From Sphingobacteriales bacterium (GTDB lineage Bacteria; Bacteroidota; Bacteroidia; Sphingobacteriales; Sphingobacteriaceae), in contig JAQBOG010000003.1 of the NCBI GenBank assembly GCA_028288165.1, positions 35,993 through 99,992 on the forward strand: a stretch of DNA of 64,000 nt. The letters run 5' to 3'. Below, piece by piece: positions 15,963-23,761 of this stretch. How positions within the stretch are numbered: position 1 is the first letter of the stretch; every line of letters begins with the position of its first letter. Under the pieces are notes generated by a model. The model was given only the letters and a program-made list of their open reading frames with translations, had not been told where the DNA came from and made no database searches. A program made the position numbers and the translations under genes.

Positions 15963-16808
15963 TCATTTCACTTTAAAAACCGATTTGCGATATTCGGACG
16001 GCTTCATACCCATGTTCTTTTTAAAAATTCGATTGAAATGGCTTTGGTCAGAAAATCCGGTTAAATAAGCAATTTCGGACAGGGAGTAATTGGAAGTTTT
16101 CAAATAGGAGAGTGCCTTTTCGATCCTTAATTTGCGGATGTATTCACCAAATGATAAATCGTCAAAATACTTGGAAAATTCCCTGGATACATAAGCTGGA
16201 TTAATATTTAGATCGCTGGAAATGGCCGTTAAACTCAACGATAAATTGGTGTCTATTTGATCTTGAATAATAATTTTAAGCTCTTTCGCCCAGTCAGGCA
16301 TTTTTACTTTTCCTGGTTTTTGTTTTAAAAACGAATTGAAAACTTGTAGTAAAAGATGTTCTGTGGGGTTCTGAGTGTGTTTTACATCTTGCAAATGTTT
16401 TGCCCAGCTATAAAGTGCATCATAAATTACCATGCCCATCTCCAAAAGTTCGTAATCATCTTTAATGTTGTGTGCCAAGCCTGCGGATATGGCCCATAAA
16501 CCGGATGCCTGACTTGCAATATGATGCTGGTCGGTATCAGCGCCTCGAACAATTACCGCCAGAGTCTCAATCGCCGGATCATCTAATTCATATTTCGACA
16601 CCAAATAATCAAAGGAACAGCGGTCTTCATAGTGCGTGATTTCTACATCAGGCACATCAAAAGGAGTCGCATTTAATTCAATCGCTTTTTCTTTAACTTC
16701 CGCAAAGGGCACATAAAAAAAACGAGCCTCTTTGTCAATAAACTTTTTTATCAACCAAGGACAGGCAATACGGTCAATTTTCGGTCTTTCTCTTGTAATC
16801 CAGTTCAT
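15963..16808 (-). CDS. ChrB C-terminal domain fused to an AraC-type DNA-binding domain
   Basis: A 281-residue cytoplasmic fusion. Residues 1-135 match the chromate-resistance ChrB C-terminal domain: RIACPWLIKKFIDKEARFFYVP, then DVEITHYEDRCSFDYL and RGADTDQHHIA. Residues about 180-275 are a two-helix-turn-helix AraC domain with ISSDLNINPAYVSREFSKYF, IEKALSYL and IAYLTGFSDQSHFNRIFKK. In classical systems ChrB is a separate chromate sensor next to ChrA. Here the same sensing fold drives an AraC output, and no chrA is nearby. A metal- or oxyanion-responsive activator is the likely role, by inference. Confidence 0.88.
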   Translation of the reverse strand: MNWITRERPKIDRIACPWLIKKFIDKEARFFYVPFAEVKEKAIELNATPFDVPDVEITHYEDRCSFDYLVSKYELDDPAIETLAVIVRGADTDQHHIASQASGLWAISAGLAHNIKDDYELLEMGMVIYDALYSWAKHLQDVKHTQNPTEHLLLQVFNSFLKQKPGKVKMPDWAKELKIIIQDQIDTNLSLSLTAISSDLNINPAYVSREFSKYFDDLSFGEYIRKLRIEKALSYLKTSNYSLSEIAYLTGFSDQSHFNRIFKKNMGMKPSEYRKSVFKVK

Positions 16809-17144
16809 AGAAACTTTCGTGTTGAATACTCAAAATTGCGTATTACGATTGGCAAATAGTTGAAATTTAAAATAAACTCAAATAAACCAATTGTAGAAAC
16901 TAAATTGGGATTGTATTTAGTAAAGCTGCTCTTATGAAAATCAAAAATTGCAGCGTTATTAAAATAATTTGGGCGTGTCCCAAGAGGGCCAGGCTTTCCG
17001 TTCCAAGTCCTCGCACCGATGGAGAATCGGTGCTGTGGGCTTTGCACTTCAATCCCTCACGCAAACGCCATACCCCCTCAAGACATCGATCATGAAACTT
17101 CTTTAGATAGCTATTCAGATCTCACAACTTACAATCCCCAACAG
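16809..17144. other. Intergenic region holding repeat copy B
   Basis: Gap between the ChrB-AraC gene and the deaminase. Apart from the structured repeat at 16971-17064 it is AT-rich and shows no gene. The open frame across it on the minus strand is created by the repeat and is not accepted. Confidence 0.5.
16971..17064 (-). repeat. Structured intergenic repeat, copy B
   Basis: Read on the minus strand it starts GCGTGAGGGATTG and ends GGGACACGCCC, with perfectly pairing ends (GCGTG/CACGC). The core is a GC-rich hairpin, GCACCGAT/ATCGGTGC around TCTCC, in place of the TGTCATC core seen in copies A, C and E. Confidence 0.85.
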
Positions 17145-17648
17145 TCAAAGACTTCCATTCTTAATTTCTTCTTTTTCCTCATCACTTAAAGCAAGCCAAG
17201 TTTCAAATGATAATATTGCCTTGTTAGGAAGCAATCTTTTAAACGAAACTATACGTTCGTTTATTCCTTTACCAATCTCTTCATAAAGGAATGTGTCGCC
17301 AAAGCCAGCCCATTCGGCATCTATTTTTGTGTTTCCATAATAAACCAACGAAATTTTTGACCAGTAAATGGCGCTCAAACACATCGGGCAAGGTTCACAG
17401 CTACTGTATAAAATACACCCTTCTAATACCGAAGTTTTCAATTTTTTGCAAGCCATACGGATGGCGTTTACCTCCGCATGTGCAGTCGGGTCATTGTCAA
17501 TATTTACTGTGTTCCCAGCTTGAGCTATAATCTTACCATCCCGGGTAATAATTGCACCAAACGGACCACCTTTTTTGCTTAACATATTTTTATTGGCCAT
17601 ATTAATGGCCTTCTGCATAAATTCAGTATCCTGATCTTGTTTTGCCAT
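17145..17648 (-). CDS. guaD: Nucleoside/guanine deaminase, cytidine-deaminase fold
   Basis: A 167-residue zinc hydrolase. The zinc site is intact: His and the catalytic Glu in TAHAEVNAIR, and both cysteines in SSCEPCPMCLSAIYW. The C-terminal extension with KIDAEWAGFGDTFLYEEI, which swaps over the active site, is characteristic of the small Bacillus-type guanine deaminases rather than tRNA adenosine deaminase. It therefore probably converts guanine to xanthine in purine salvage; other nucleobase substrates are possible. Monocistronic, with repeat copies on both sides (B after the stop, C before the start). Confidence 0.87.
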   Translation of the reverse strand: MAKQDQDTEFMQKAINMANKNMLSKKGGPFGAIITRDGKIIAQAGNTVNIDNDPTAHAEVNAIRMACKKLKTSVLEGCILYSSCEPCPMCLSAIYWSKISLVYYGNTKIDAEWAGFGDTFLYEEIGKGINERIVSFKRLLPNKAILSFETWLALSDEEKEEIKNGSL

Positions 17649-17752
17649 GGATGTATGTTGACGTTCTTATTAACCTGAGTTCGACTCTACAATTAAATGT
17701 TCAGCACTCAGAAATTTGTTCTATAAAGGCTTTATTAAACATGCTAGGTTTT

Positions 17753-17847
17753 GCGTTAGGGATTGAAGTGAAAATCCTTTTTTGTCATCCTGATCGGAGT
17801 CGAAGGGCGACAAAAAAGATTGTAACGTAAAGCCCGCCCGAACGCCC
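17753..17847 (+). repeat. Structured intergenic repeat, copy C
   Basis: Starts GCGTTAGGGATTGAAG and ends CCCGAACGCCC, ends pairing as GCGTT/AACGC. The TGTCATC-type core has TTTTTTGTC and GACAAAAAA arms around CCTGATCGGAGTCGAAGG. The preceding TGCTAGGTTTT is also shared with copies D and F. Confidence 0.88.
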
Positions 17848-17885
17848 AAAATCATCTTTTAATATTTATACTCGAACTTACATTA

Positions 17886-18557
17886 TTAATCGGTTTCCCA
17901 GTTAGGAGCATCTACTGGTTTAGATTCAGGCGAACCATATTGCCTTAAGTAGATAGAAAGGAACACAATAGCTGCTACCGATAGAAATTCACTCTGCCAG
18001 TTTTGAAAAGATTCAAACCATAACTTCGAACCAACGATAAATTCAGACATGGTTTCTGTGGGTAAACCCTTCAGTTTTTGTTCTACATTATAATTCGCTA
18101 AACTCCCATAGGCATGCAAGGCGAAACTAATGAAGAATAGAATGATGAATGCCAGTGATAATGAATTCTTATAAAGAGTTAAAATGAAACCACCTTTTTT
18201 AACTGGCCATGGGGCATCTGCATGGGGTTTTGGTTCTCGGTCAACTTCTTCTTTTTCGCCTAATTTTTTAGATTCTGACGAACCTAACTGTCGAAGCTTG
18301 ACTGTCAAAATCACATACATAGCCATTTGAAGAAACTCACTTTCCCAATTTTCAAAAGTTGCTTCAATAAAGTGCCCGGTGGTTAAATATTCAGAAAATT
18401 TGAGTTCGTGGCTATGTTCTTCAGCTAATTCTTTATTATGTTCTTTCCAACCGGAGTAAGCCTGTCCAAGTAATGAAAAAATGGTTAAAGTAATAAATAC
18501 GAGTGTTAGGCCGTTTTTATAAAAGAAAGAATAATTTTTTATTTCCTGTTTTTTCAT
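17886..18557 (-). CDS. DUF6766-family membrane protein with internal duplication
   Basis: A 223-residue membrane protein. The ATG at 18557 gives a clean MKKQEIKNYSFFYKNGL start; the longer frame to 18611 begins with TTG. Two tandem halves repeat the same plan: YKNGLTLVFITLTIFSLLGQAY then FENWESEFLQMAMYVILTVKLRQLGS, and YKNSLSLAFIILFFISFALHAY then FQNWQSEFLSVAAIVFLSIYLRQYGS. Each half has two membrane helices, making four in total. The shared NW-SEFL and LRQ-GS motifs are typical of DUF6766. No function is known for the family. It is divergent from the desaturase gene. Confidence 0.82.
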   Translation of the reverse strand: MKKQEIKNYSFFYKNGLTLVFITLTIFSLLGQAYSGWKEHNKELAEEHSHELKFSEYLTTGHFIEATFENWESEFLQMAMYVILTVKLRQLGSSESKKLGEKEEVDREPKPHADAPWPVKKGGFILTLYKNSLSLAFIILFFISFALHAYGSLANYNVEQKLKGLPTETMSEFIVGSKLWFESFQNWQSEFLSVAAIVFLSIYLRQYGSPESKPVDAPNWETD

Positions 18558-18697
18558 GGGTGTTAGGATGCTAGGTATCTGATGGTCACGTTTGTGTCTT
18601 GAATTGAACAAGTTTAGGGCAGCTGCTCCAAATTTCGTAATATTGCAATTATTCTATTTTTTATATCTGGCTTCTGAATCAGCCCCTTAACTATTAT

Positions 18698-19426
18698 ATG
18701 TACATTTTAATTTTCTTTTTTGCCCACTGGTTTCTCTCTCTCTTTACCCAAACATTCTTTCTTCATCGGTACTGTTCACATAAAATGTTCCAATTGAATA
18801 AATTTTGGGAAAAAAGCTTTTATCTAATGACATTCCTTTTCCAGGGATCTTCCTTTTTAAACCCAAGAGCCTACGCAATTTTACATCGCATGCACCATGC
18901 GTATAGTGATACCGAAAAAGATCCTCACTCTCCCCACTTCTTCAAAGATGTGTTTGGAATGATGATCCGTACCAAAAACGTGTACATAGCGTACCTTAAA
19001 CATCAAATAGAACCTGAACCTGCTTTTCGTGATAGATATCCGACATGGCCTTTAATTGATCGGATAGGTGATCATTGGGCAAGTAGAATAGGCTTCGGTT
19101 TATTATACATTGCGTTTTATTGTTTCTTTGCTCCACATTGGGCTTGGTTCTTTTTACTGCCAATCCATTTTGTTATGGGACCATTGCATGGCGCTATTGT
19201 AAATTGGTGCGGTCATAAATATGGTTATTCAAACTATGATAATGATGATCATAGCAAGAATATGTTGCCATTAGACTTTTTGATGATGGGAGAATTATTT
19301 CAAAATAATCATCACAAAAAACCGAACGATGCAAACTTTGCAAAAAGATGGTTCGAGTTAGATCCTACTTATCCGATAATCAGAACCCTGCATTTCTTGA
19401 GAATTATTCGACTTCGAAAACTTTAA
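18698..19426 (+). CDS. Fatty-acid (acyl-CoA type) desaturase
   Basis: A 242-residue membrane di-iron enzyme that introduces a cis double bond into acyl chains, adjusting membrane fluidity. The three histidine boxes are visible: HRYCSH (residues 23-28), HRMHHAYSD and QNNHHKKPN near the C-terminus. The third box carries Gln where many relatives have His. Four hydrophobic segments alternate with the boxes. It lacks the cytochrome b5 tail, so it needs an external electron donor. Monocistronic, with a strong terminator after it. Confidence 0.9.
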   Translation: MYILIFFFAHWFLSLFTQTFFLHRYCSHKMFQLNKFWEKSFYLMTFLFQGSSFLNPRAYAILHRMHHAYSDTEKDPHSPHFFKDVFGMMIRTKNVYIAYLKHQIEPEPAFRDRYPTWPLIDRIGDHWASRIGFGLLYIAFYCFFAPHWAWFFLLPIHFVMGPLHGAIVNWCGHKYGYSNYDNDDHSKNMLPLDFLMMGELFQNNHHKKPNDANFAKRWFELDPTYPIIRTLHFLRIIRLRKL

Positions 19427-19442
19427 TACACAATATTGCGAT

Positions 19443-19480
19443 AGCCGGTTTGTAAATTTCAATTACAAACCGGCTTTTTG
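19443..19480 (+). terminator. Terminator after desaturase gene
   Basis: Perfect 13-bp stem AGCCGGTTTGTAA (19443-19455) with TTACAAACCGGCT (19463-19475), 7-base loop, then TTTTG. Confidence 0.92.
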
Positions 19481-19526
19481 TTTAATAATTGGGTTTATTA
19501 CGAATGTTTTTAGAAAGAGGCGTTTT

Positions 19527-19613
19527 GGGCGTTCGGGCGGGCTTTCCATTCCAATCTTTTTGCGAAGGGTGCAAAAAGGATTTTTACTTCAATCCCTAAC
19601 GCAAAACCTAGCA
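19527..19613 (-). repeat. Structured intergenic repeat, copy D
   Basis: On the minus strand: GCGTTAGGGATTG at one end and CCCGAACGCCC at the other. The short core TTTTTGC-ACCCTTC-GCAAAAA replaces the longer TGTCATC core. The flank CTAGGTTTTGCG is shared with copies C and F. Confidence 0.87.
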
Positions 19614-19681
19614 GGTCTATAAGTTCCTTTAGTAAAACGTCGATCTAAACCAAGTCATACATTAAATTTACTATTTTACCA

Positions 19682-20347
19682 ATGAACCCTTCAAAAAAAG
19701 CCTTTTTATTCGATTTAAACGGAACCATGATTGACGATATGGAATTTCATGCAAAAGCCTGGTACCGTATCTTAAACAATGACTTAGGAGCCGAACTGAC
19801 TTATGAAGAAGTAAAAAATCATATGTATGGTAAAAACAGTGAATTACTTGTTCGGATATTCGGGAAAGATCATTTTACAGATGAGGAGATTACAACCTTG
19901 TCTATAGAAAAAGAGAAAGGCTATCAAAATGAATATTTCCCTCATTTAAGGTTAATTGATGGGCTTGACGGGTTTCTAGAAAAGGCGAAGGAACATCAAA
20001 TCCAAATGGCTATCGGTTCTGCAGCCATTCCTTTTAACATCAACTTTGTGGTAGATAATTTGAATATACGCCATTACTTGGGAGCCATTGTTAGTGCAGA
20101 TGATGTAAAAGATAGCAAGCCCGACCCAGAAACATTTTTGAAAGCAGCAGAACTTCTAAAGGTCGATCCATCAAATTGTATTGTGTTTGAAGATGCACCA
20201 AAAGGAGTAGAGTCTGCTCAAAATGCAGGAATGAAATGCGTGGTCCTTACAACCACACATGAGGAGCAAGAATTTAGCCAGTATAATAACGTGTTGTTTT
20301 TTGTGAAGGATTATACGGAATCGATAAAGCTTGAACAGTTGTTTTAA
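19682..20347 (+). CDS. HAD hydrolase, beta-phosphoglucomutase-like
   Basis: A 221-residue cytoplasmic enzyme of the HAD subfamily with a helical cap between motifs I and II. Motif I is FDLNGTMID: nucleophile Asp11 is present but the +2 residue, the general acid/base Asp in most members, is Asn13. Motif II is AIGSAA, motif III Lys lies in DSKPDPETF and motif IV is VFEDAPKGVESA. It resembles sugar-phosphate phosphatases and beta-PGM. The Asn suggests altered catalysis or a distinct Bacteroidota subgroup. Repeat copy D lies upstream. Substrate unknown. Confidence 0.87.
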   Translation: MNPSKKAFLFDLNGTMIDDMEFHAKAWYRILNNDLGAELTYEEVKNHMYGKNSELLVRIFGKDHFTDEEITTLSIEKEKGYQNEYFPHLRLIDGLDGFLEKAKEHQIQMAIGSAAIPFNINFVVDNLNIRHYLGAIVSADDVKDSKPDPETFLKAAELLKVDPSNCIVFEDAPKGVESAQNAGMKCVVLTTTHEEQEFSQYNNVLFFVKDYTESIKLEQLF

Positions 20348-20397
20348 GTTTCAACCGACCATTTTATAGAATACGCTAATTACTCTTATCTTACGAT

Positions 20398-21111
20398 ATG
20401 AAAGTTTTTGTTCTTCTTTTTGTCCGCTATCTTTTCCCTGCATTAGTTATTCCGGTAAGTCAGGAAAATAGGGTTATTCAATTTGATTTACGATCTATAC
20501 TTAATGCCCGACCTGTTACCACCTTAACAAATAACAAATTAGTAATCTGGAAACAGGGGATTGATGGAGGTGGAAAAGCCGACGGATATTTAACACATGC
20601 CGCTGCGATATTTAATGGCGATGTGGATCCTTTGGCCTTGCCAGACAATTCGCTTTTTCCCGCAAATGAATACCATCCAGAAATTAAATTGCATTATTCT
20701 AATAAAGATACTTCACACAATCAGGCATACAGTTTAGCCGGTGCCAGTGTGGTAAGTTTTGCGGTTCCTGCAGCTAAGTATTCTGATGTCTACTTAGCTT
20801 TAACGAGTTCAGAAGGTGCCTCATTTCTTGAAATTCAATACACCTATACTGATGGAATTGAAACTAGGCGATTTGAAGTTCCAGATTATTACCAAGATTT
20901 ATCAGCAAGTGATCCTGACTTTTGTTACCTGGCACATAACCTGGCTAAGTGGGGAACTAAGAATAATATGACAGAGAAAGATCATCATAATATAGATCTG
21001 CTGAATATCCATTCCGATGCTAAACGTACACTTAAGGGACTGAAATTGACAAAAAACGAATTCGGTTATCTTGTACTATGGGCTGCAACCGGTGTAATTA
21101 AATTAAAGTAG
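20398..21111 (+). CDS. Hypothetical protein with a hydrophobic N-terminus
   Basis: I do not recognise this 237-residue protein. The N-terminus MKVFVLLFVRYLFPALVIPV is hydrophobic and could be a signal peptide or anchor. The rest looks beta-rich, with glycan-binding-like elements (LEIQYTYTDGIETRRFEVPDY, LKGLKLTKNEFGYLVLWAAT) reminiscent of a jelly-roll lectin or NPCBM-type fold. That is a guess from composition. It starts 50 bp after the HAD gene on the same strand, so the two may be cotranscribed. Confidence 0.7.
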   Translation: MKVFVLLFVRYLFPALVIPVSQENRVIQFDLRSILNARPVTTLTNNKLVIWKQGIDGGGKADGYLTHAAAIFNGDVDPLALPDNSLFPANEYHPEIKLHYSNKDTSHNQAYSLAGASVVSFAVPAAKYSDVYLALTSSEGASFLEIQYTYTDGIETRRFEVPDYYQDLSASDPDFCYLAHNLAKWGTKNNMTEKDHHNIDLLNIHSDAKRTLKGLKLTKNEFGYLVLWAATGVIKLK

Positions 21112-21147
21112 TTTCCATCCGTGGAGTGGCTTCAGAGAAAGAAAATC

Positions 21148-21181
21148 AAAAAAAAAAGCGGGTCCCCTTAAAACCCGCTTT
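21148..21181 (-). terminator. Terminator facing leftward transcription
   Basis: Stem AAAGCGGGT (21155-21163) with ACCCGCTTT (21173-21181). Ten A residues at 21148-21157 give a U-tract only on the minus-strand transcript, so it best serves the araBDA operon, whose last stop is 280 bp away. Confidence 0.8.
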
Positions 21182-21461
21182 CAAACCTTACTTAACTTTA
21201 ATTAAAAAACCCCGAAGGATCGTTTACCAGAATTTACATAAATTGTGGTTAAGAGTAATATCGTTATCAATATTAGAACCATCGTAGAAGGTTCTACCTT
21301 AAACATCGTCTTATCAAGTTCAATTGGTTCTGGATTATTTTTTGGTCAGACTAAACGCAATACCACCGTTACAATTAGAAAATTTACTCATATTGGTTTA
21401 TAAAGAAATGGTCAGAATACAGTCGGACTAAACCCCAGAATAGCCCAACTGGTAGTCCAAA
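21182..21461. other. 3' region of the ara operon
   Basis: No gene seen. An imperfect hairpin, GGACTA...CCAG (21425-21438) with CTGGTAGTCC (21449-21458), lies just after the araA stop. It has a 4-base bulge and no U-tract. Confidence 0.4.
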
Positions 21462-22964
21462 TTAAGATTTGTTGACTTGGTAATATATTTCGCTCCACTT
21501 CAATTCATTTCGGAGCTGATCTAACTTGGTATCTTTACCAATACGAACAAATTCAATTTCTGCCATCTCTGCAAAATCGCGAAGGTGTTCAGCCGTTAAA
21601 TTTTGACTATAAGCTGTATGGTGTGCTCCGCCTGCATAAATCCAGGCTGCGCAACCCGTTTTCATATCCGGATACGGTTTCCATAAAACACGTGCTACCG
21701 GAAGATGAGGGAGATCGTTTTGCGGCTCAACAGCTTGAACCTCGTTAATAATTAAGCGAAAACGATTGCCCATATCAATGATGGAAGCATTTAATGCTTC
21801 GCCACCAGCAACATTAAATACCAACCTTACAGGGTCTGCTTTGCCACCAATTCCTAATGGATGAATTTCTACCGAAGGTTTTCCTGAGGCAATAGATTCG
21901 TCGATTTCGAGCATATGTGACCCTAAAACCAAGGAGTTATTAGGATCGAAATGATACGTATAATCTTCCATGAAAGCATTTCCACCAGGTAAACCGGCTC
22001 CCATCACTTTACATGCACGTACTAAAGCTGCGGTTTTCCAATCTCCTTCCCCTGCAAAGCCGTAACCTTCGTTCATTAAACGTTGTGCAGCCATGCCCGG
22101 AAGTTGAATCATACCGTGTAAATCTTCGAACGTATCAGTAAAGCCTTTGTATCCACCTTGTTGTAAGAACGTTCTTAAACCAATTTCAATTTTTGCAGAT
22201 TCCCTTAACGATTCATGTTGAGCTCCACCTTTTTTTAGGGAGTCTACAATGTTATATTGTTGCTCGAATTCGCTGATTAGGCTTTCAATTGCCTCCTCAG
22301 TTACCTCGTTAATTACTTGAACCAAATCACCAATGCCATGTGTGTTTACCGAATAGCCAAATTTCATTTCAGCTTCTACTTTATCACCATCGGTTACGGC
22401 TACATAACGCATATTGTCGCCAAAACGAACAAACTTTGCACCTTGCCAATCGTTCCAGCCCGCTGCTGCCCGTGTCCAAGCCCCAATTTGTGCTAAAGCC
22501 TCCGGATCTTGCCAATGACCAACCACTACTTTACGGTTTAAACGCATTCTTGATACAATAAAGCCAAACTCTCTGTCACCATGTGCACTTTGGTTTGTAT
22601 TCATAAAATCCATATCAATAGAATCCCATGGAATATCACGGTTAAATTGAGTATGGAAATGTAATAATGGCTTTTTAAGGATGCTTAAGCCTCTGATCCA
22701 CATTTTTGCAGGAGAGAATGTGTGCATCCATGCAATTAAACCAATGCATTTTGGTTCTACATTGGCATCCAGTATTACCTGGTAAATTTCATCGGGCGTT
22801 TTTACAACCGGTTTGAAAATTACACGTACCGGTATTTGATTTGCGTTGCTTAACGATCCTGCAATTTCTTGTGAATGTTCTGCTACTTGTCTTAACGTTT
22901 CTTCTCCATATAAGTGCTGACTCCCGGTAATGAACCATACTTCAAGTTCTTTTAAATCTATCAT
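21462..22964 (-). CDS. araA: L-arabinose isomerase
   Basis: Converts L-arabinose to L-ribulose, the first step of the bacterial arabinose pathway. It has 500 residues, the same length as the E. coli enzyme. The manganese-binding residues are in place: Glu in [11 protein letters not shown], Glu in FMEDYTYHF, His in GSHMLE and His in GGAHHT. The N-terminus [15 protein letters not shown] is the family hallmark. It is the last gene of the leftward araB-araD-araA set. The 98-bp gap from araD contains two AraR-like palindromes, so it probably also has its own promoter. Confidence 0.98.
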   Translation of the reverse strand: MIDLKELEVWFITGSQHLYGEETLRQVAEHSQEIAGSLSNANQIPVRVIFKPVVKTPDEIYQVILDANVEPKCIGLIAWMHTFSPAKMWIRGLSILKKPLLHFHTQFNRDIPWDSIDMDFMNTNQSAHGDREFGFIVSRMRLNRKVVVGHWQDPEALAQIGAWTRAAAGWNDWQGAKFVRFGDNMRYVAVTDGDKVEAEMKFGYSVNTHGIGDLVQVINEVTEEAIESLISEFEQQYNIVDSLKKGGAQHESLRESAKIEIGLRTFLQQGGYKGFTDTFEDLHGMIQLPGMAAQRLMNEGYGFAGEGDWKTAALVRACKVMGAGLPGGNAFMEDYTYHFDPNNSLVLGSHMLEIDESIASGKPSVEIHPLGIGGKADPVRLVFNVAGGEALNASIIDMGNRFRLIINEVQAVEPQNDLPHLPVARVLWKPYPDMKTGCAAWIYAGGAHHTAYSQNLTAEHLRDFAEMAEIEFVRIGKDTKLDQLRNELKWSEIYYQVNKS

Positions 22965-22999
22965 TAGTATATTGTTTTATTCCTGATCGACAGTTATTA

Positions 23000-23014
23000 G
23001 TGTTATTTTAACAC
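23000..23014 (-). promoter_or_regulatory. Candidate AraR operator upstream of araA
   Basis: GTGTTATTTTAACAC is a palindrome matching the pattern GTGTNANNTTNACAC seen before araB as well. A second related half-symmetric site, GTTAAATTTTTGACAC, follows directly at 23015-23030. Confidence 0.55.
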
Positions 23015-23062
23015 GTTAAATTTTTGACACACAAATTGGCTATGAATATTTCTCTTTAAAAA

Positions 23063-23761
23063 TTATTGTCCGTAATATGAATTTGCACCGTGCTTGCGCT
23101 CATAATGTTTCTGAATCAAACTAGCTTGTAGTCTAGGTACATCAGGCCTGATTTGTTCCGTGAGAAAAGCCATTTTTGCTATTTCTTCTACCACAGCACT
23201 ATTATAAACCGCTTTGTCAGCATTTTTCCCCCAGGTAAAAGGGGCATGATTACCAACCAGGATCATTTCTATTTCTTCGTAAGTTAAACCCTTATTTAGC
23301 AAGCAATCCATAATTTGAAAACCGGTTTCGTACTCATAATTGCCTTGAATCATTTGGTCATTCATAGGCTGGGCACATGGAATATCGGCTGTAGTATGAT
23401 CAGCATGTGTGGTTCCGTAAATTGGGATATCTCTTTGCGATTGTGCCCAGGCAGTTGCGTAACTACTATGTGTATGCACAATGCCTGCTACTCCTTTCCA
23501 ATGTTTATATAAAACAGCATGTGTTTGAGTATCAGATGATGGGCGAAGATTTCCGTCAACTGTTAAGCCATCGAAATTCACAATCACCATTTTATCAGGA
23601 GATAAATCTTTGTATGGAACGCCACTTGGTTTTATAGCAAATACACCTTGATTGGGATCTGCAGCGCTCACATTACCAAAAGTAAAAAGCACCAAACCAA
23701 GTTCTGGTAGTTGCATATTGGCTTCATATGCTTCCTCCCGAATGTATTTATACGAGCTCAT
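23063..23761 (-). CDS. araD: L-ribulose-5-phosphate 4-epimerase
   Basis: Class II aldolase-fold zinc enzyme that converts L-ribulose 5-phosphate to D-xylulose 5-phosphate. It has 232 residues, as expected. The metal site is visible in VHTHSSYATAW (two His) and a later His after YETGFQI. GNVSAADPNQGVFAIKPSG is the phosphate-binding loop, and GTTHADHTTADIP carries the epimerase-specific residues. It overlaps the end of araB by 14 bp, so translation of the two is coupled. Confidence 0.97.
   Translation of the reverse strand: MSSYKYIREEAYEANMQLPELGLVLFTFGNVSAADPNQGVFAIKPSGVPYKDLSPDKMVIVNFDGLTVDGNLRPSSDTQTHAVLYKHWKGVAGIVHTHSSYATAWAQSQRDIPIYGTTHADHTTADIPCAQPMNDQMIQGNYEYETGFQIMDCLLNKGLTYEEIEMILVGNHAPFTWGKNADKAVYNSAVVEEIAKMAFLTEQIRPDVPRLQASLIQKHYERKHGANSYYGQ

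Noticed and set aside
16805..17047. Minus-strand frame of 80 codons across repeat copy B
   Set aside because: Its coding text is the structured repeat itself and the rest has no gene character.
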